DNA of 64,000 nt from Triglochin maritima (GCA_963682175.1 OY821782.1:32199741-32263740), one strand, 5' to 3'. Numbered from the stretch's first letter, positions 44,086-55,360 are shown. A program made the numbers and translations. Notes: generated from the sequence alone by a model not told the origin.

Positions 44086-45720
44086 AGACTTAACTTAAAA
44101 AGGAAACGAGGTCACTTAAAAAGAAACCGACTTCACATAAAAAGGAACAGAAATCACTTAAAAGGAACAGATTTCAATTAAAAAGGGACAGTCATCGCTT
44201 AAAAAGTAACAGACTTCACTTAAGAAGGAACAGACTTCACTTAAAAAGGAACAGACTTCACTTAAAAAGGAACAGAAATCAGTTAAAAAGGGACAGACTT
44301 CACTTAAAAAGGAACATAAATCACTTAAAAAAGAACATACATCTCTTAAAAAGGAACATACATCTCTTAAAAAGGAACATACATCCCCTAAAAAGGAACA
44401 TACATCACTTAAAAAGGAACAGACAACACTAAAAAAGGAACAGAAATCAGTTAAAAAGGGACAGACAACACTTAAAAAGGAACAAAAATTTCTTAAAAAG
44501 GAACAGACTTCAGTTAAAAAGGAACATACAACACTTAAAAAGTAAACGAGGTCACTTAAAAAGGAACCGACTTCACATAAAAAGGAACATAAATTACTTA
44601 AAAAGGAACAGATTTCAATTAAAAAGGGACAGTCATCGCTTAAAAAGTAACAGACTTCACTTAAGAAGGAACATACTTCACTTCAAAAAGAAACAGAAAT
44701 CAGTTAAAAAGGGACAGACTTCACTTAAAAAGGAACATAAATCACTTAAAAAGGAACAGACATCTCTTAAAAAGGAACAAACTTCACTTAAAAAGGAACA
44801 AACTTCACTTAAAAAGGAACAGAAATCAGTTAAAAAGGAACAGACTTCACTTAAAAAGGAACAAACTTCACTTAAAAATGAACAGACATCTCTTAAAAAG
44901 GAACAAACATCTCTTAAAAAGGAACAAACATCCCCTAAAAAGGAACATACATCACTTAAAAAGGAATAGACAACACTAAAAAAGGAACAAAAATCAGTTA
45001 AAAAGGGACAGACATCACTTAAAAAGTAACAGACTTCAGTTAAAAAGGAACATACAACACTTAAAAAGTAAACGATGTCACTTAAAAAGGAACCGACTTC
45101 ACATAAAAAGGAACAGAAATCACTTAAAAAGGAACAAATTTCAATTAAAAGGGACAGTCATCACTTAAAAAGTAACAGACTTCACTTAAGAAGGAACATA
45201 CTTCACTTAAAAAGGAACAGAAATCAGTTAAAAAGGGACAGACTTCACTTAAAAAGTAACAAAAATCACTTAAAAAGGAACAGACATCTCTTAAAAAGGA
45301 ACAAACTTCACTTAAAAAGGAACAGAATTCACTTTAAAAGGAACATACTTCACTTAAAAAGGAACAGACTTCACTTAAAAAAGAACAGAAATCAGTTAAA
45401 AAGGAACAAACTTCACTTAAAAAGAAACAGACTTCACTTAAAAAGGAACAGACATCTCTTAAAAAGGAACAAACATCCCCTAAAAATGAACATACATCAC
45501 TTAAAAAGGAACAGACAACACTAAAAAAGGAACAAAAATCAGTTAAAATGGGACAGACATCACTTAAAAAGGAACAGAAATCGCTTAAAAAGGAACAAAC
45601 TTCAGTTAAAAAGGAACATACAACCCTTAAAAAGTAAACGAGGTCACTTAAAAAGGAACCGACTTCACATAAAAAGGAACATATATCACTTAAAAAGATA
45701 CAAGTCAGAGTTAAAAAGGA
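44085..45720 (+). repeat. Array 2: 21-bp minisatellite between the convergent genes
   Basis: About 78 units of consensus CACTTAAAAAGGAACAGACTT, with the spacer varying (GACTTCA, AAATCA, ACATCT, ACAACA). Marker units with AACGAGGTCACTTAAAAAGG recur at about 44104, 44546, 45070 and 45636, giving higher-order periods of about 440-570 bp. It starts about 115 bp after the ULP1 stop and ends about 120 bp before the transposase stop. Confidence 0.95.
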
Positions 45721-46921
45721 GAACCGTAAACTTAAAAGGGAACTTTACACTCACAATTAAAAGGGAACTTTACACTTAAGAATAACTGTTGTCTTACAAA
45801 AAAGTACAAAATTCAAAGACCAAGCCTTGGTGCATAATTAAGTAGCAATTTGGTCGTAATACAACTTCATGTCCCAATCGTCAAAATCTGGATCCCCTGG
45901 TCTAGGTGCGACCTGATGCATAGGTGATTTGCCCTTCCTTCGATACTTGCTCTTTTCTGCTGTGAGACCCTTTTTTTGGCTTCTTTGAAGAATTCTCTCG
46001 GCTAAGGAAACCCGACGTCTAGTAGGCGGTCTTCCTGGACGGGTTACTTTGTCTGGATTGCGCAAAGAGGTACCGCCGGCCACAACTTCATCAACTATGG
46101 GAGGGGCGTGGGGAATGTTAATATGAGACCTGAGCCACTCCATACACTTCACGTCCTTAAGACAGCTTTCATGAGAAATGAATGCTTCCTGTGCAATCCA
46201 AAGAGCGCGACCCATTATGTCGGCGTGACGACTCAGCGCATCCTTCTCCAATACGCCATCGTCTTGGTACATCTTTTCTCCTCCATAGCTCCGATGAATA
46301 TCCTTCCACCATCGATCTGTGATGTAAGACGGTGGGAGTAATGCATTAGGATCTAGCCATGCAAATACGACCAGGAGGTGACAGCAAAGAATACCAACAC
46401 GCTTAAACAGTTTACAATCGCATGTTAAGTTTAGACCCATCCTCTCTACAAGGAAACATTTCGATAATAGTTGCTCACCGACCCGTACACGTTCAGTCAC
46501 CTTGTAATGAAACGCGTCGGCTGATTGCAACTCCTCGGTTAGGTCGTAGTTTGATTGACATCATTTCATGCTTATATTTGTATCTTATATCCATTATCTT
46601 ACACCTAAGCAATGCTACGTGACGAGTTTTATGTGTAGTTTTCAGAAATAAAGAGGTTTGAAGAGAAGAGGCATGAAAGGACCCAAAAGCAAGAAAAAGG
46701 ACTTAATTGTGAGACTTGGGGACCAAGATGCAAGACAGAAGGACCTGATCGTAAGATAGAAGGACCTAAGAGCAAAACAGGAAACTCCACACCATCATGG
46801 GGAGTATTTTGTCAATTCGATTCGGGTCGGAGCTCCACTAAACAAGTTAGATGCATCCAAGACCAAGAAACAATCCAAGGAAAGCCCACCAAAAGATCCA
46901 GACCGATCTGAAGCTTATAGG

Positions 46922-46957
46922 CCGCCAATTGGCGGTCTGGAACCGCCAATTGGCAGT
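46922..46957. repeat. Paired CCGCCAATTGGCGG palindromes
   Basis: One perfect 14-bp palindrome (46922-46935) is followed 21 bp later by CCGCCAATTGGCAG with one mismatch. They sit about 80-115 bp upstream of the GTCCCACATCG element and about 120-155 bp upstream of the TATA box. Confidence 0.8.
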
Positions 46958-47035
46958 CTGGTTAAGCCCAGATCCACTAAGCTTCCTCCTGGACTTGTAT
47001 TATCATGTGTTTAGGCTATTTTTGGTATTGGTTTA

Positions 47036-47086
47036 GTCCCACATCGGGGGATTGTCCCGGATTAGCTTTTTCCATGCTTATAAATA
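47036..47086 (+). promoter_or_regulatory. GTCCCACATCG element plus TATA box
   Basis: GTCCCACATCG (47036-47046) matches the upstream sequence element of plant snRNA genes (RTCCCACATCG). TTATAAATA follows after 31 bp (47078-47086), a spacing like that of Pol II-type snRNA promoters. No snRNA sequence follows, so it is more likely the promoter of an LTR-like insertion that uses the same motif. A lone copy of the element also occurs at 16345-16355 without a well-placed TATA box. Confidence 0.5.
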
Positions 47087-48704
47087 GAACTCTTCACCTC
47101 CCATTGTATCCATCTCTCTTTTTGGTGGCCACCTTCCCTACTAAGAGTGAAGCCTTGAAGCAAAACTGTAGTGGAGGAAGAGCTACTTATAATTGAGTGA
47201 GTTAATAATAGAAGTTTTCCTTTAATTGTGTTGTTTCTCTCTTAGTTTAATTTCCTTTCATATGCATGCTTGCTTGTTTGTTTTGTTTTATGCTTCTTTA
47301 ATATTTCTTGCTTGATTAGTATAGTTTCATTTCAGTATTATGCTTTCCTTTGCTAATATAGTTAGTGTAATGAGTAGTGAGTAGTTCCATCCCCATTTGG
47401 GGGGTGGAGAAATATGTGATATAATTATGTAGTGTATTAAGTGTGTGTTATTTTTATCTCTTGAGCTTTATATGATTTCCATAACCATCTAATGAGTCTC
47501 CACTCTTATCTTTGATATGCTAATGCTCTTGAATGAAGCTTAGCTTATGCTTTGATTAGTGGACCTATTTTATGGGGAATGATAATGTTAGGATATGGAT
47601 GAAGTTAATATTGGAAACACAAGTTGTAGTGTATGAGCTCTTGTTGCCTTTACCTTAGCTAATGTCTTGTATGTTTTAATGATGTAGTCTTATCTTAATT
47701 CATGTGGAGGCATAGTAGGGTCTAGTCTTTATACTTGAGTTCATGTAGCTTCATTCCAAATATTGTCTTGTATGTTTTAATGATGTAGTCTTATCTTAAT
47801 TCATGTGGAGGCTAAGTTGGATGTAGTTTTATGATTTCATGCACTGCATGTTGTGAAGAGCTTAATGAACACACACACATACACTTCTTTATGTTCACAT
47901 TATTTCTCTACCCCCTTTGGGGTTTAGTTTTTCTTGCTTCTTTTCCACTTCCATTTGCATCTTAGTGTAGTTTAGTGTAAACAACCTATCTTCCCTTTCT
48001 TTACCTCTCGCCTTCGCACAAACCAAGTGTCGACACACCTCCCAGTGGACGACCCATATTTGCCACCACTTCAACGCGGCCGTGCACTTGCGGTTAAATA
48101 TAAAACGATCAATCACAGTTCATCATCTTACCAATTTGTAACTGTACTTTCTTGAAAACCCCTATGGTATACAACTCGCTCATTTGACTCTCGAAGGGAT
48201 ATATTGAAACCATTTGGGGTTTCTTATGCAGGCAATCAAAATCCGATTGAGCTTCCTTCTCGTACTTGTGACATAGAGCAAGTTCGTATTGTTGAACGAA
48301 CTGCTTAAGGGTGGTTCTAGAAGATAAGTACTTGTCGAAGAAGGAGTTCATACTTTCGCTTCTTTGGGTAGAAGCCATTCCAGCGAAAAAACAATCACAC
48401 AAGTAGGCAGGTACCCAAGACTCACGGATACCGTAAATTGTTTGGAGCCACCTATGTTCTTGAAGGTCAAAATCAACCAGGAAACCGTGCCAATTCCGCT
48501 CAAATTCAGTTGGGTTCTTTGAGTCATAGACAATCAAATTTAGATAAAATAACATGTGCTGTCGATACTTCGTCGGCAACTTCACGGGAGCTTTGTTCAT
48601 TATGTGCCAAATGCAAAATCGGTGTCTGGCATTTGGGAAGACATTCCTTACAACAGCAGTAATGACCCCACATTGGTCCGTTATGATAGCTGGTGGAGGG
48701 ATAT

Positions 48705-50289
48705 CTGCAAGGAAAAATAAAAATCGCTATAAAGGAAACGAGGTCACTTAAAAAGGAACTGATATCAATTAAAAAGGAACAAACTTCACTTAAGAAGGAA
48801 CATAAATCACTTAAAAAGGAACACAAATCACTTAAAAAGGAACAGACATCTCTTAAAAAGGAATAGACATCCCCTAAAAAGGGACAGACATCACTTAACA
48901 AGGAACAGAGCACACTAAAAAAGGAACATAAATCAGTTAAAAAGGGACAGACATCACTTAAAAAGGAACAAACAACACTAAAAAGGAACAGACTTCACTT
49001 AGGAAGGAACAGAAATCACTTAAAAAGGAACAGACTACACTTAAAAATGAACAAACATAACTTAAAAAGGAACATAAATCACTTAAAAAGAAACAGACAT
49101 CTCTTAAAAAGGAACAGACAACACTAAAAAGGAACAGACTTCACTTAAGAAGGAACAGAAATCACTTAAAAAGGAACAGACTACACTTAAAAAGGGACAG
49201 ACATCAGTTAAAAAGGAACAGACTTCACTTAAAAAGGAACAGACTTCACTTAAAAAGGAACAGACTTCACTTAAAAAGGGACATGCATCACTTATAAAGG
49301 AACATACTTCACTGAAAAAGGAACAGACTTCACTTAAAAAGAGACAGACAACACTTAAAAAGGAACACACCTAACATAAAAAGGAACAGACATCAGTTAA
49401 AAAGTAACAGACTTCACTTAAGAAGGAACAGACTTCACTTAAAAAGGAAACTAGGTCACTTAAAAAGGAAAAGACTTCACTTAAAAAGGGACAGACATCA
49501 CTTAACAAGGAACATAGCACACTAAAAAAGGAACAGAAATCAGTTAAAAAGGGACAGACATCACTTAAAAAGGAACATACATCACTAAAAAGGAATAGAC
49601 TTCGCTTTAGAAGGAACAGAAATCACTTAAAAAGGAACAAACTACACTTAAAAAGGAATATACATAACTTAAAAAGGAACAGACTACACTTAAAAAGGAA
49701 CAGACTTCACTTAAAAAAGAACAGACAACACTAAAAAGGAACAGACTTCAATTAAGAAGGAACAGAAATCACTTACAAAGGAACATACTACACTTAAAAA
49801 GGAACAGACCAGAGTTAAAAAGGAACATACTTCACTTAAAAAGGAACATACTTCACTTAAAAAGAGACAGACAACACTTAAAAAGGAACCACATAACATA
49901 AAAAGGAACCGACATCAGTTAAAAAGTAACAGACTTCACTTAAGAAGGAACATACTTCACTTAAAAAGGAAACGAGGTCACTTAAAAAGGAACAAACTTC
50001 ACTTAAAAAGGGACAAACATCACTTAACAAGGAACATACAACACTAAAAAGGAACAGACATCAGTTAAAAATGAAACCGACTTTACTTAAGAAGGAACAG
50101 ACATAAGTTAAAAAGGAACACACAGTCACTCAAAAGGTTTTAGAAAGAAGTTGAAAATGAACAAGCACAACTAAAAAAGGAACACACAACACTTAAAAAG
50201 GAACACACAACACTTAAAAAGGAAAACCAATAACTCAACAATCGTAAAGGACAACCCAATCAAAGCGAGTACGAACTCTACATACGTAC
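48705..50289 (-). repeat. Array 3: 21-bp minisatellite filling a transposase intron
   Basis: About 70 units with plus-strand consensus CACTTAAAAAGGAACAGACTT, so the transposase sense strand reads GTTCCTTTTTAAG as in array 1. The array fills an intron with donor GGAG/GTACGT (50290) and acceptor TTGCAG/ATATCC (48704), phases 1 and 2, joining the DDE halves correctly. Marker units with GAGGTCACTTAAAAAGG recur at about 48737, 49450 and 49974. Confidence 0.95.
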
Positions 50290-51489
50290 CTCCCATACAC
50301 GAAAGTCACGTCTGAAAGAGCCATATGTAGTTTTCAGTGGTCTCGGAAGACAACAAAGCGCAACCAAGCAACACAGACTAGAAATGGTGATTAACTCCCA
50401 CAAATGGTGCAAAGGGCATGTCGTATTTGTTTGTGAGGTACGTAGTGTCGAAACATATAGCATCCCCAAAGTATGAATAGGCAGCCCTGGAACGGCAGTC
50501 GGCCCAGAAAAGTTCCTTAGTCTTCCCTCGTCATCCATATCCACGACATAGAAAAACATTGCATCAATCTTCTGCATCTTAATGAAATAGTTCTGAAGAG
50601 CTTGTGCATCGCCGGGTCCCATTTTAAAATTCCTTACTTCGGTTATAACATTCCTGCACACACAAAAAATATGAAGACCGCAGATTTCTACAAACAAAAT
50701 AACGTACAAAAGTCTTCAAACCTTAGGTCTCTATCGTTAAAAGTAAGTTTGTCATGCCCCCCAGCCTCAACAACAAACGATTGCATGGTCTTAGCAGCAG
50801 AGATCCCAGAAGCATCATTGCACGCTATTCGTGCTATGGCGGCCTCAGGTACAAATCGTTTCTGTCTTAGAAAACGCATCTGGTGATCCTACAGCATTTC
50901 ATGGTTATGATTGAGATCGACAAAGTTAATCTGGTATCCCCTTGCTGGGTTTCCAGAAACCCTCATGCAAGTCGTGCACTGAATTCTACTAGATAAACGT
51001 GGCTTCATTATGCCTTGACCTTGGTCTGTTGGTGCGTTACCCTCCTTGGAACAAGTAAGAGTAGCCCGGGTAACCACACCAGCGTCGTAATGAGTATGTC
51101 GTAGCTTAATACCAAAACCACAAGCATCAGCATAGTCGTTGTAAAAGGCTCTTGCTCCTTCGAAAGAGGGGAAAATCATCTTCTCCTTAGGAACGTTTAA
51201 CGCCATTTCCATTTGAGTGAAGATTTCTCTCAAAATGAAGAGAAATGAACGAAAATGAAAAAGAAAGGAAGAAGTGACAGTGGCCATTCCGTGCATCTTC
51301 GTCAAAAAGAGGTATGGAGCAGGTGGGAGCGCCAAAAGGAATGATATGATTTGGAGCACGTCTGATTTGAGATGCATTAAATGCGGCTGCCCCCTCTGCC
51401 CGCCAAAAATATTAAACTTTGGCTGAGCTGGATTTGTCCAACTCAGCAGCGTCCCACCACATCGTCCCGGAGAGTGGCTACTAAACAAT

Positions 51490-52370
51490 TCCCAATTTTA
51501 TATTACGGTTCGAAACATCAATATTACAGTTTTGAATATTATATTACAATACTCATATTTATATTGTGGCTACCATTACGATTTTCCGGTTATAAACCTA
51601 AAATTATTTTCGTTTTACTTAATATGTTAATACCACAGTTTTCAATGTGAAAATCCGCTTTCAAAAGTAATTAAATATCAAACTTACCCCATTTTCCAGT
51701 AGAACTGATTGGATTTGGCTGGACTTACAAGAGGTTGGATTTCTTTCTACAATTTCCATAATTTGGAATTTTGCCTTGTGAAAACAAATAGTAGTTCAAC
51801 TGAATAAACTCCAAGTTAAAGAAACAAAATTTTCACCACTACAAATAAAAGGAAACTAAGAAAAAAAATCCAATACTCAATTAATCGATTTTATTAAACA
51901 AATACAAATCGAAATGAATTCCAAACCCACAAGTCGTAATATAAATCCAATGTTCTACCAAAAAATATATAGATCTCAAATAAACCACAAGATTAAAGAT
52001 CTACAAAATAAAAACAAAAGGCAGCAACCAAAAACCAAGCAAAATCGAATCAGTAGCAAAAAACTAAAAAAACATAACAGAAATCAGGAGCAAAAAACCA
52101 AACAAAGAATGAAATAAGCAAGAAAAACCAAGCAAAATCGAAATCAACAACAAAACCTAAAACCAAACAAAACCGAAATTAGCAGCAAACAAACAAAACA
52201 AATACGAAATCAGCATAAAAAACCAAGCAAAAATGAAATTTGCTGAAAAAAAACTAAAACCAATCAGAACCAAAATCAGGATCAAAAAACAAAACAAAAA
52301 CGAAATTACTTGCAAAAACTAACCAAACAAAAGCAAGATGTATCGTAGAATCCGTGGTAGTGAATGACAA
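51490..52370. repeat. Right arm of element B: AATATTAC-rich then A-rich repeats
   Basis: 51490-51640 contains ATATTACGG, AATATTACAG and ATATTACAATAC, resembling the left-arm tandem repeat. 51990-52330 is an A-rich imperfect repeat of about 50-60 bp (AAAACCAAGCAAAATCGAAA and similar). On the minus strand the latter is T-rich and intron-like, mirroring the left arm after its leader exon. Confidence 0.65.
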
Positions 52371-52590
52371 TTACGGTTTGGAGGGTGAGGAGAAAGGGAT
52401 GACGAAAATAGAAGGAAGAATACTGGGTTTCTTTTTGGTAACGTGGATTAAAGGGTTTGGGAAGACCATCACATTTACTTTATTACCCTCACTTAAAGTA
52501 AAACACCCACAACCATTCAGATTAAGATGAATGGTTAGATCTTGAGGGGCTAATTTAAACAAAATGAGCCGAGGGCTCATTCTATCCTTA

Positions 52591-52657
<67 letters not shown>
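52591..52657. repeat. CT then TA microsatellite between elements B and C
   Basis: About 13 CT units followed by about 20 TA units separate the inverted ends GAGGGCTCATTCTATCCTTA and AAGGATAGAACGAGCCCTGT. It is the only DNA between the two elements. Confidence 0.95.
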
Positions 52658-52660
<3 letters not shown>

Positions 52661-52809
52661 ATAGAACGAGCCCTGTGCTCATTTTGTTTAAATGAGCCCC
52701 CAAAGATCTAACCATTAATCTCAATCTGAATGGTTGTGAGTCTTTTACTTTAAGTGAGGGTAGTAAAGTAATTCTCACTCATCCCCAATTAATTCCAGAA
52801 ATTATTGTA

Positions 52810-53165
52810 ATTTCTTACAAATCCTCTCCCTTCCAATTTCGTTGCTCTCTTCTTCCTCTTCCTCCCAATCTTCCCACCCATGACTACTCACAATCCCTCA
52901 ACTTCGCCCCTTCCAATTTCGTTGCTCTCTTCTTCCTTTCTCTCCCAGTCTTCCACCCACGGCTCCTCTCAATTCCTCAACTTCGCCCCTTCCAATTTCT
53001 TTGCTCTCTTCTTCCTCTCCCTCCCAATCTTCCACCTACGGCTCCTTCCAATCCCTCAACTTCGCCCCTTCCAATTTCGTTGTTCTCTTCTTTCTCTCCC
53101 TCCCAATCTTCCACCTACAGCTCCTTCCAATCCCTCAACTTTGCTCCTTCCAATTTTTCCATCCC
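52810..53165 (+). repeat. Pyrimidine-rich tandem repeat, period about 75 bp
   Basis: About four to five copies of a unit containing CAACTTCGCCCCTTCCAATT, TCGTTGCTCTCTTCTTCC and CAATCTTCCACCTACGGCTC. It occupies the leader region of element C. Confidence 0.85.
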
Positions 53166-53499
53166 AAGATAGTTGGTAGATTTTGTGGATATTTGGTTTG
53201 GGGTTTGATTTGCTGATTGGGTTTGGTTTGGTTTTGGATTTTGTTTTTTACAATAAAATCAATTGATTTCGTGCATATTTGATTTGAGGTTTGATTTGAT
53301 GAATTTGTTTGGTTTGGTTTTCGATTTGTTGTTTAGAGAAATTCGGTTGGATTTGTGTAGCGTTTGATTTGGTATTGGATTTGCTCATTTGTTTTAGTTT
53401 GTTTTTGGATTATTATTTTTAGAGTGGAGAAATAAAGTTTGGAGTCAGTTGGACTCATTTCGTCACATTTTTCTTGAAATAACTATACGTTGCTAAAAT

Positions 53500-55115
53500 T
53501 CATGTAATATGTTTCGATTTAGTTAAAACGAAAGTAATATTATGTTTGCAACCGTAATATAACATTGAAAGTAGTAATATAGTGTAATGTTGTGGATATA
53601 ACATTGTAATATTGTAATAATGTTTCAATAGCTATAATATAATTTAACTATCATGTAACACCTTTTCAACATACAAATAATGTTAAGACAATAACATGTT
53701 TCAATTTAGTTGAAACGAAAGTAATATTATGTTCGCAACCGTAATATGAAATCGTTAGCCGTAATATAGTGTTATTCTGTAGATATAACATTGTAATATT
53801 GTAATAATGTTTCAATAGCTATAATATCATTTAGCTCTCATGTAACACATTTTCAACGTACAAATAATGTTAATGACAGTAACATGTTTTAAACACATCG
53901 GTTACAAGAACATACAAGTAAATGGCATGAATAAACTTGCAAAGAAGATTAGTATACAGTTGTAGACAAGATAATACATGTGAAGAAGATTAGAATACGT
54001 ACACATCATTTTGATCTTTTTGGTATAGATACCATGGGAAAGTACTGTGAATTTTTTTATTGAAGCATATTATAGTGATTCATTTTTCTTGAATATGTTA
54101 GGTTTTGTTATATTCTTTGGACACATAAAGCACATCAATTTTAGAGGTTATGTATTGAACATACATGTTTTAATATAATTTCGTTAGCCGTAATGTAATG
54201 TAATGTAATAATTTTGTACAGTATTCCTCAAATGATGGTGAATGAATAAATCATGAGTGACATGAATTGTTGTTGGTATAGAAATTAATATTATGTTCAC
54301 AACGGTAATATGATGATGTTGCTGTAATATTAGTTTGTTAGCCGTAATATAGTAAAATTATTTTTACTAACGTCTCATTAAAAATGATGAATTACTCATG
54401 ACTAAATCATGAGTAATCATAAGTAACACGAGTAACATTATTAATGTATTGTTGTTCGTAGAGAAATTAATATTACTTCACAATGGCAATATAATGTTGT
54501 TGTAATAATATACTGTTGTTACCTGTAATATAATGTGATGTTGTTTACTAACGTTTCACAAATAGTGATGGATGGCTAAGTCATGTTGTTCGTATAGAAA
54601 TTAATATTACGATCACAACCGTAATATAATGATGTTGCTGTAATATTATTTCGTTAGCCGTAATATAGTAAAATTATTTTACTAACGTCACATTAAAAAT
54701 GAAGGATGATTAAATCATGAGTAGCATGTATTGTTGTTCGATAAAAATTAATATTAGTTTTACAACGGTATTATAATGTTGTTACTGTAATATTATTTTG
54801 TTAGCCGTAATATGGTAAAATTAGTGTAATTACGTCACATGAAAAATGATAGATGACTGAATCATGAGTAACATGTATTGTTGTTAGTATAGAAATTAAT
54901 ACGACGTTCGCAACAATAATATAATGTTGTTGTAATAATATAATGTTGTTAGCCGTAAGGTTATTTACTAACGTTTCGCAAATAGTGATGGATAATTAAA
55001 TCATGTGTAACAAATATCGTTGTTCGTATAGAAATTAATATTACGATCCAAACTGTAATATAATGATGTTACTGTAATATTATTTTGTTAGTCATAATAA
55101 ATTAAAATTAGATGT
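53500..55115. repeat. AATATTAC / GTAATATAATG repeat region in element C
   Basis: Blocks with AGAAATTAATATTACG, CAACCGTAATATAATGATGT and TTAGCCGTAATATAG recur at about 54290, 54480, 54600, 54745, 54895 and 55030, giving an irregular period of 110-190 bp. An earlier subtype (GTTTCAATAGCTATAATAT) repeats near 53620 and 53810. Confidence 0.8.
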
Positions 55116-55360
55116 AATAATATGCTGTCATAAGCAAAGCAAATACGAGGTACTGTAACGAGATATCTTTTCACTCTTTTCTGTCATCAAATCCGAGGTA
55201 TCGGTTGCTATATAGGTTACATTTCTTGGATTTTAATGATAGTATATTTTCACTCTTTTCTGTCAACAAAGCTCCACAATCCAAGACACATCAGATGGGG
55301 AAGGTACACACAACACACAACTCACCAATAAGTAAATAAAAATGTAATCAAGACTTGTAG

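Larger units (their letters stand above)
46562..48131 (-). other. Large intron or insertion in the transposase gene, LTR-like
   Basis: The donor at 48131 (AAATTG/GTAAGATG on the minus strand) opens a 1.57-kb gap before the SWIM exon. The gap contains plus-strand promoter-like sequence: two CCGCCAATTGGCGG-type palindromes (46922 and 46943), GTCCCACATCG at 47036-47046 and TTATAAATA at 47078-47086. A direct duplication of about 50 bp with offset near 102 bp (47660 and 47762; marker TGTCTTGTATGTTTTAATGA) follows. This looks like a solo LTR or another insertion in the intron, but I cannot fix its ends. Confidence 0.45.
45838..51212 (-). pseudogene. FAR1/MULE-type transposase gene of element B, decayed
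   Basis: Reading the minus strand from ATG 51212, exon 1 (to 50722) holds a FAR1-type DNA-binding domain (FEGARAFYNDYADACGFGIK ... NHNHEML). A 68-bp intron (50654-50721) follows. Exon 2 (50653-50290) holds the first half of the DDE domain. The array-3 intron (50289-48705) and exon 3 (48704-48132) hold the rest. Catalytic residues are visible: Asp in CFDTTY (50447-50449), Asp in AIITDQCG (48676-48678) and Glu in TQRSESMNS (48355-48357). After a 1.6-kb gap, the last exon (46560-45838) has the SWIM motif CDCKLFKRVGILCCH. Such proteins cut MULE ends; the FAR1 and FHY3 regulators derive from them. In-frame stops at 50889, 50378 and 50306 and a one-base deletion near 50507 inactivate it. Confidence 0.85.
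38013..52590. mobile_element. Element B: 14.6-kb MULE/FAR1-type transposon with ULP1-like and transposase genes
   Basis: The left end reads ATAGAATGAGCCCTGGACTC. The inverted right end reads GATAGAATGAGCCCTCGGCTC. Further in, both carry the (A)AGGGTAAT-type segment and then pyrimidine-rich leader sequence, so the terminal repeats extend beyond 100 bp with divergence. Inside, an Ulp1-type protease gene (plus strand) and a FAR1-type MULE transposase gene (minus strand) converge. Both are broken. Three 21-bp minisatellite arrays occupy two introns and the gap between the genes. Plant MULEs carrying Ulp1-like genes are known. The arrays are unusual. TSDs cannot be read because both ends abut TA/CT microsatellites. 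Confidence 0.75.
52656..55355 (+). mobile_element. Element C: left part of a third TIR element, cut by the Gypsy insertion
   Basis: The terminus AAGGATAGAACGAGCCCTGT and the next 100 bp (AATGAGCCCCCAAAGATCTA, AACCATTAATCTCAATCTGA) mirror the right end of element B across the microsatellite. It continues with a pyrimidine-rich leader, T-rich intron-like DNA and AATATTAC-rich repeats, the same order as element B. No coding sequence is seen before the Gypsy insertion at 55361. Sequence after 63962 would be its continuation. Confidence 0.6.

Noticed and set aside
45075..45524. Open frame of LKKEQTS-like heptads in array 2, and similar frames in arrays 1 and 3
   Set aside because: The 21-bp unit is a multiple of three with few stop words, so long frames arise on either strand by repetition. 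Arrays 1 and 3 are introns by their splice borders, and frames differ between arrays.
47036..47140. An snRNA gene downstream of the GTCCCACATCG and TATA elements
   Set aside because: The sequence after the expected start does not resemble U1, U2, U3, U4, U5 or U6 RNA as I know them, and the motif is common in plant transposon promoters.
42258..50289. Minisatellite arrays as CRISPR-like repeats with spacers
   Set aside because: The 8-base variable part is too short and recurs in a few forms. The DNA is plant nuclear with no cas genes.
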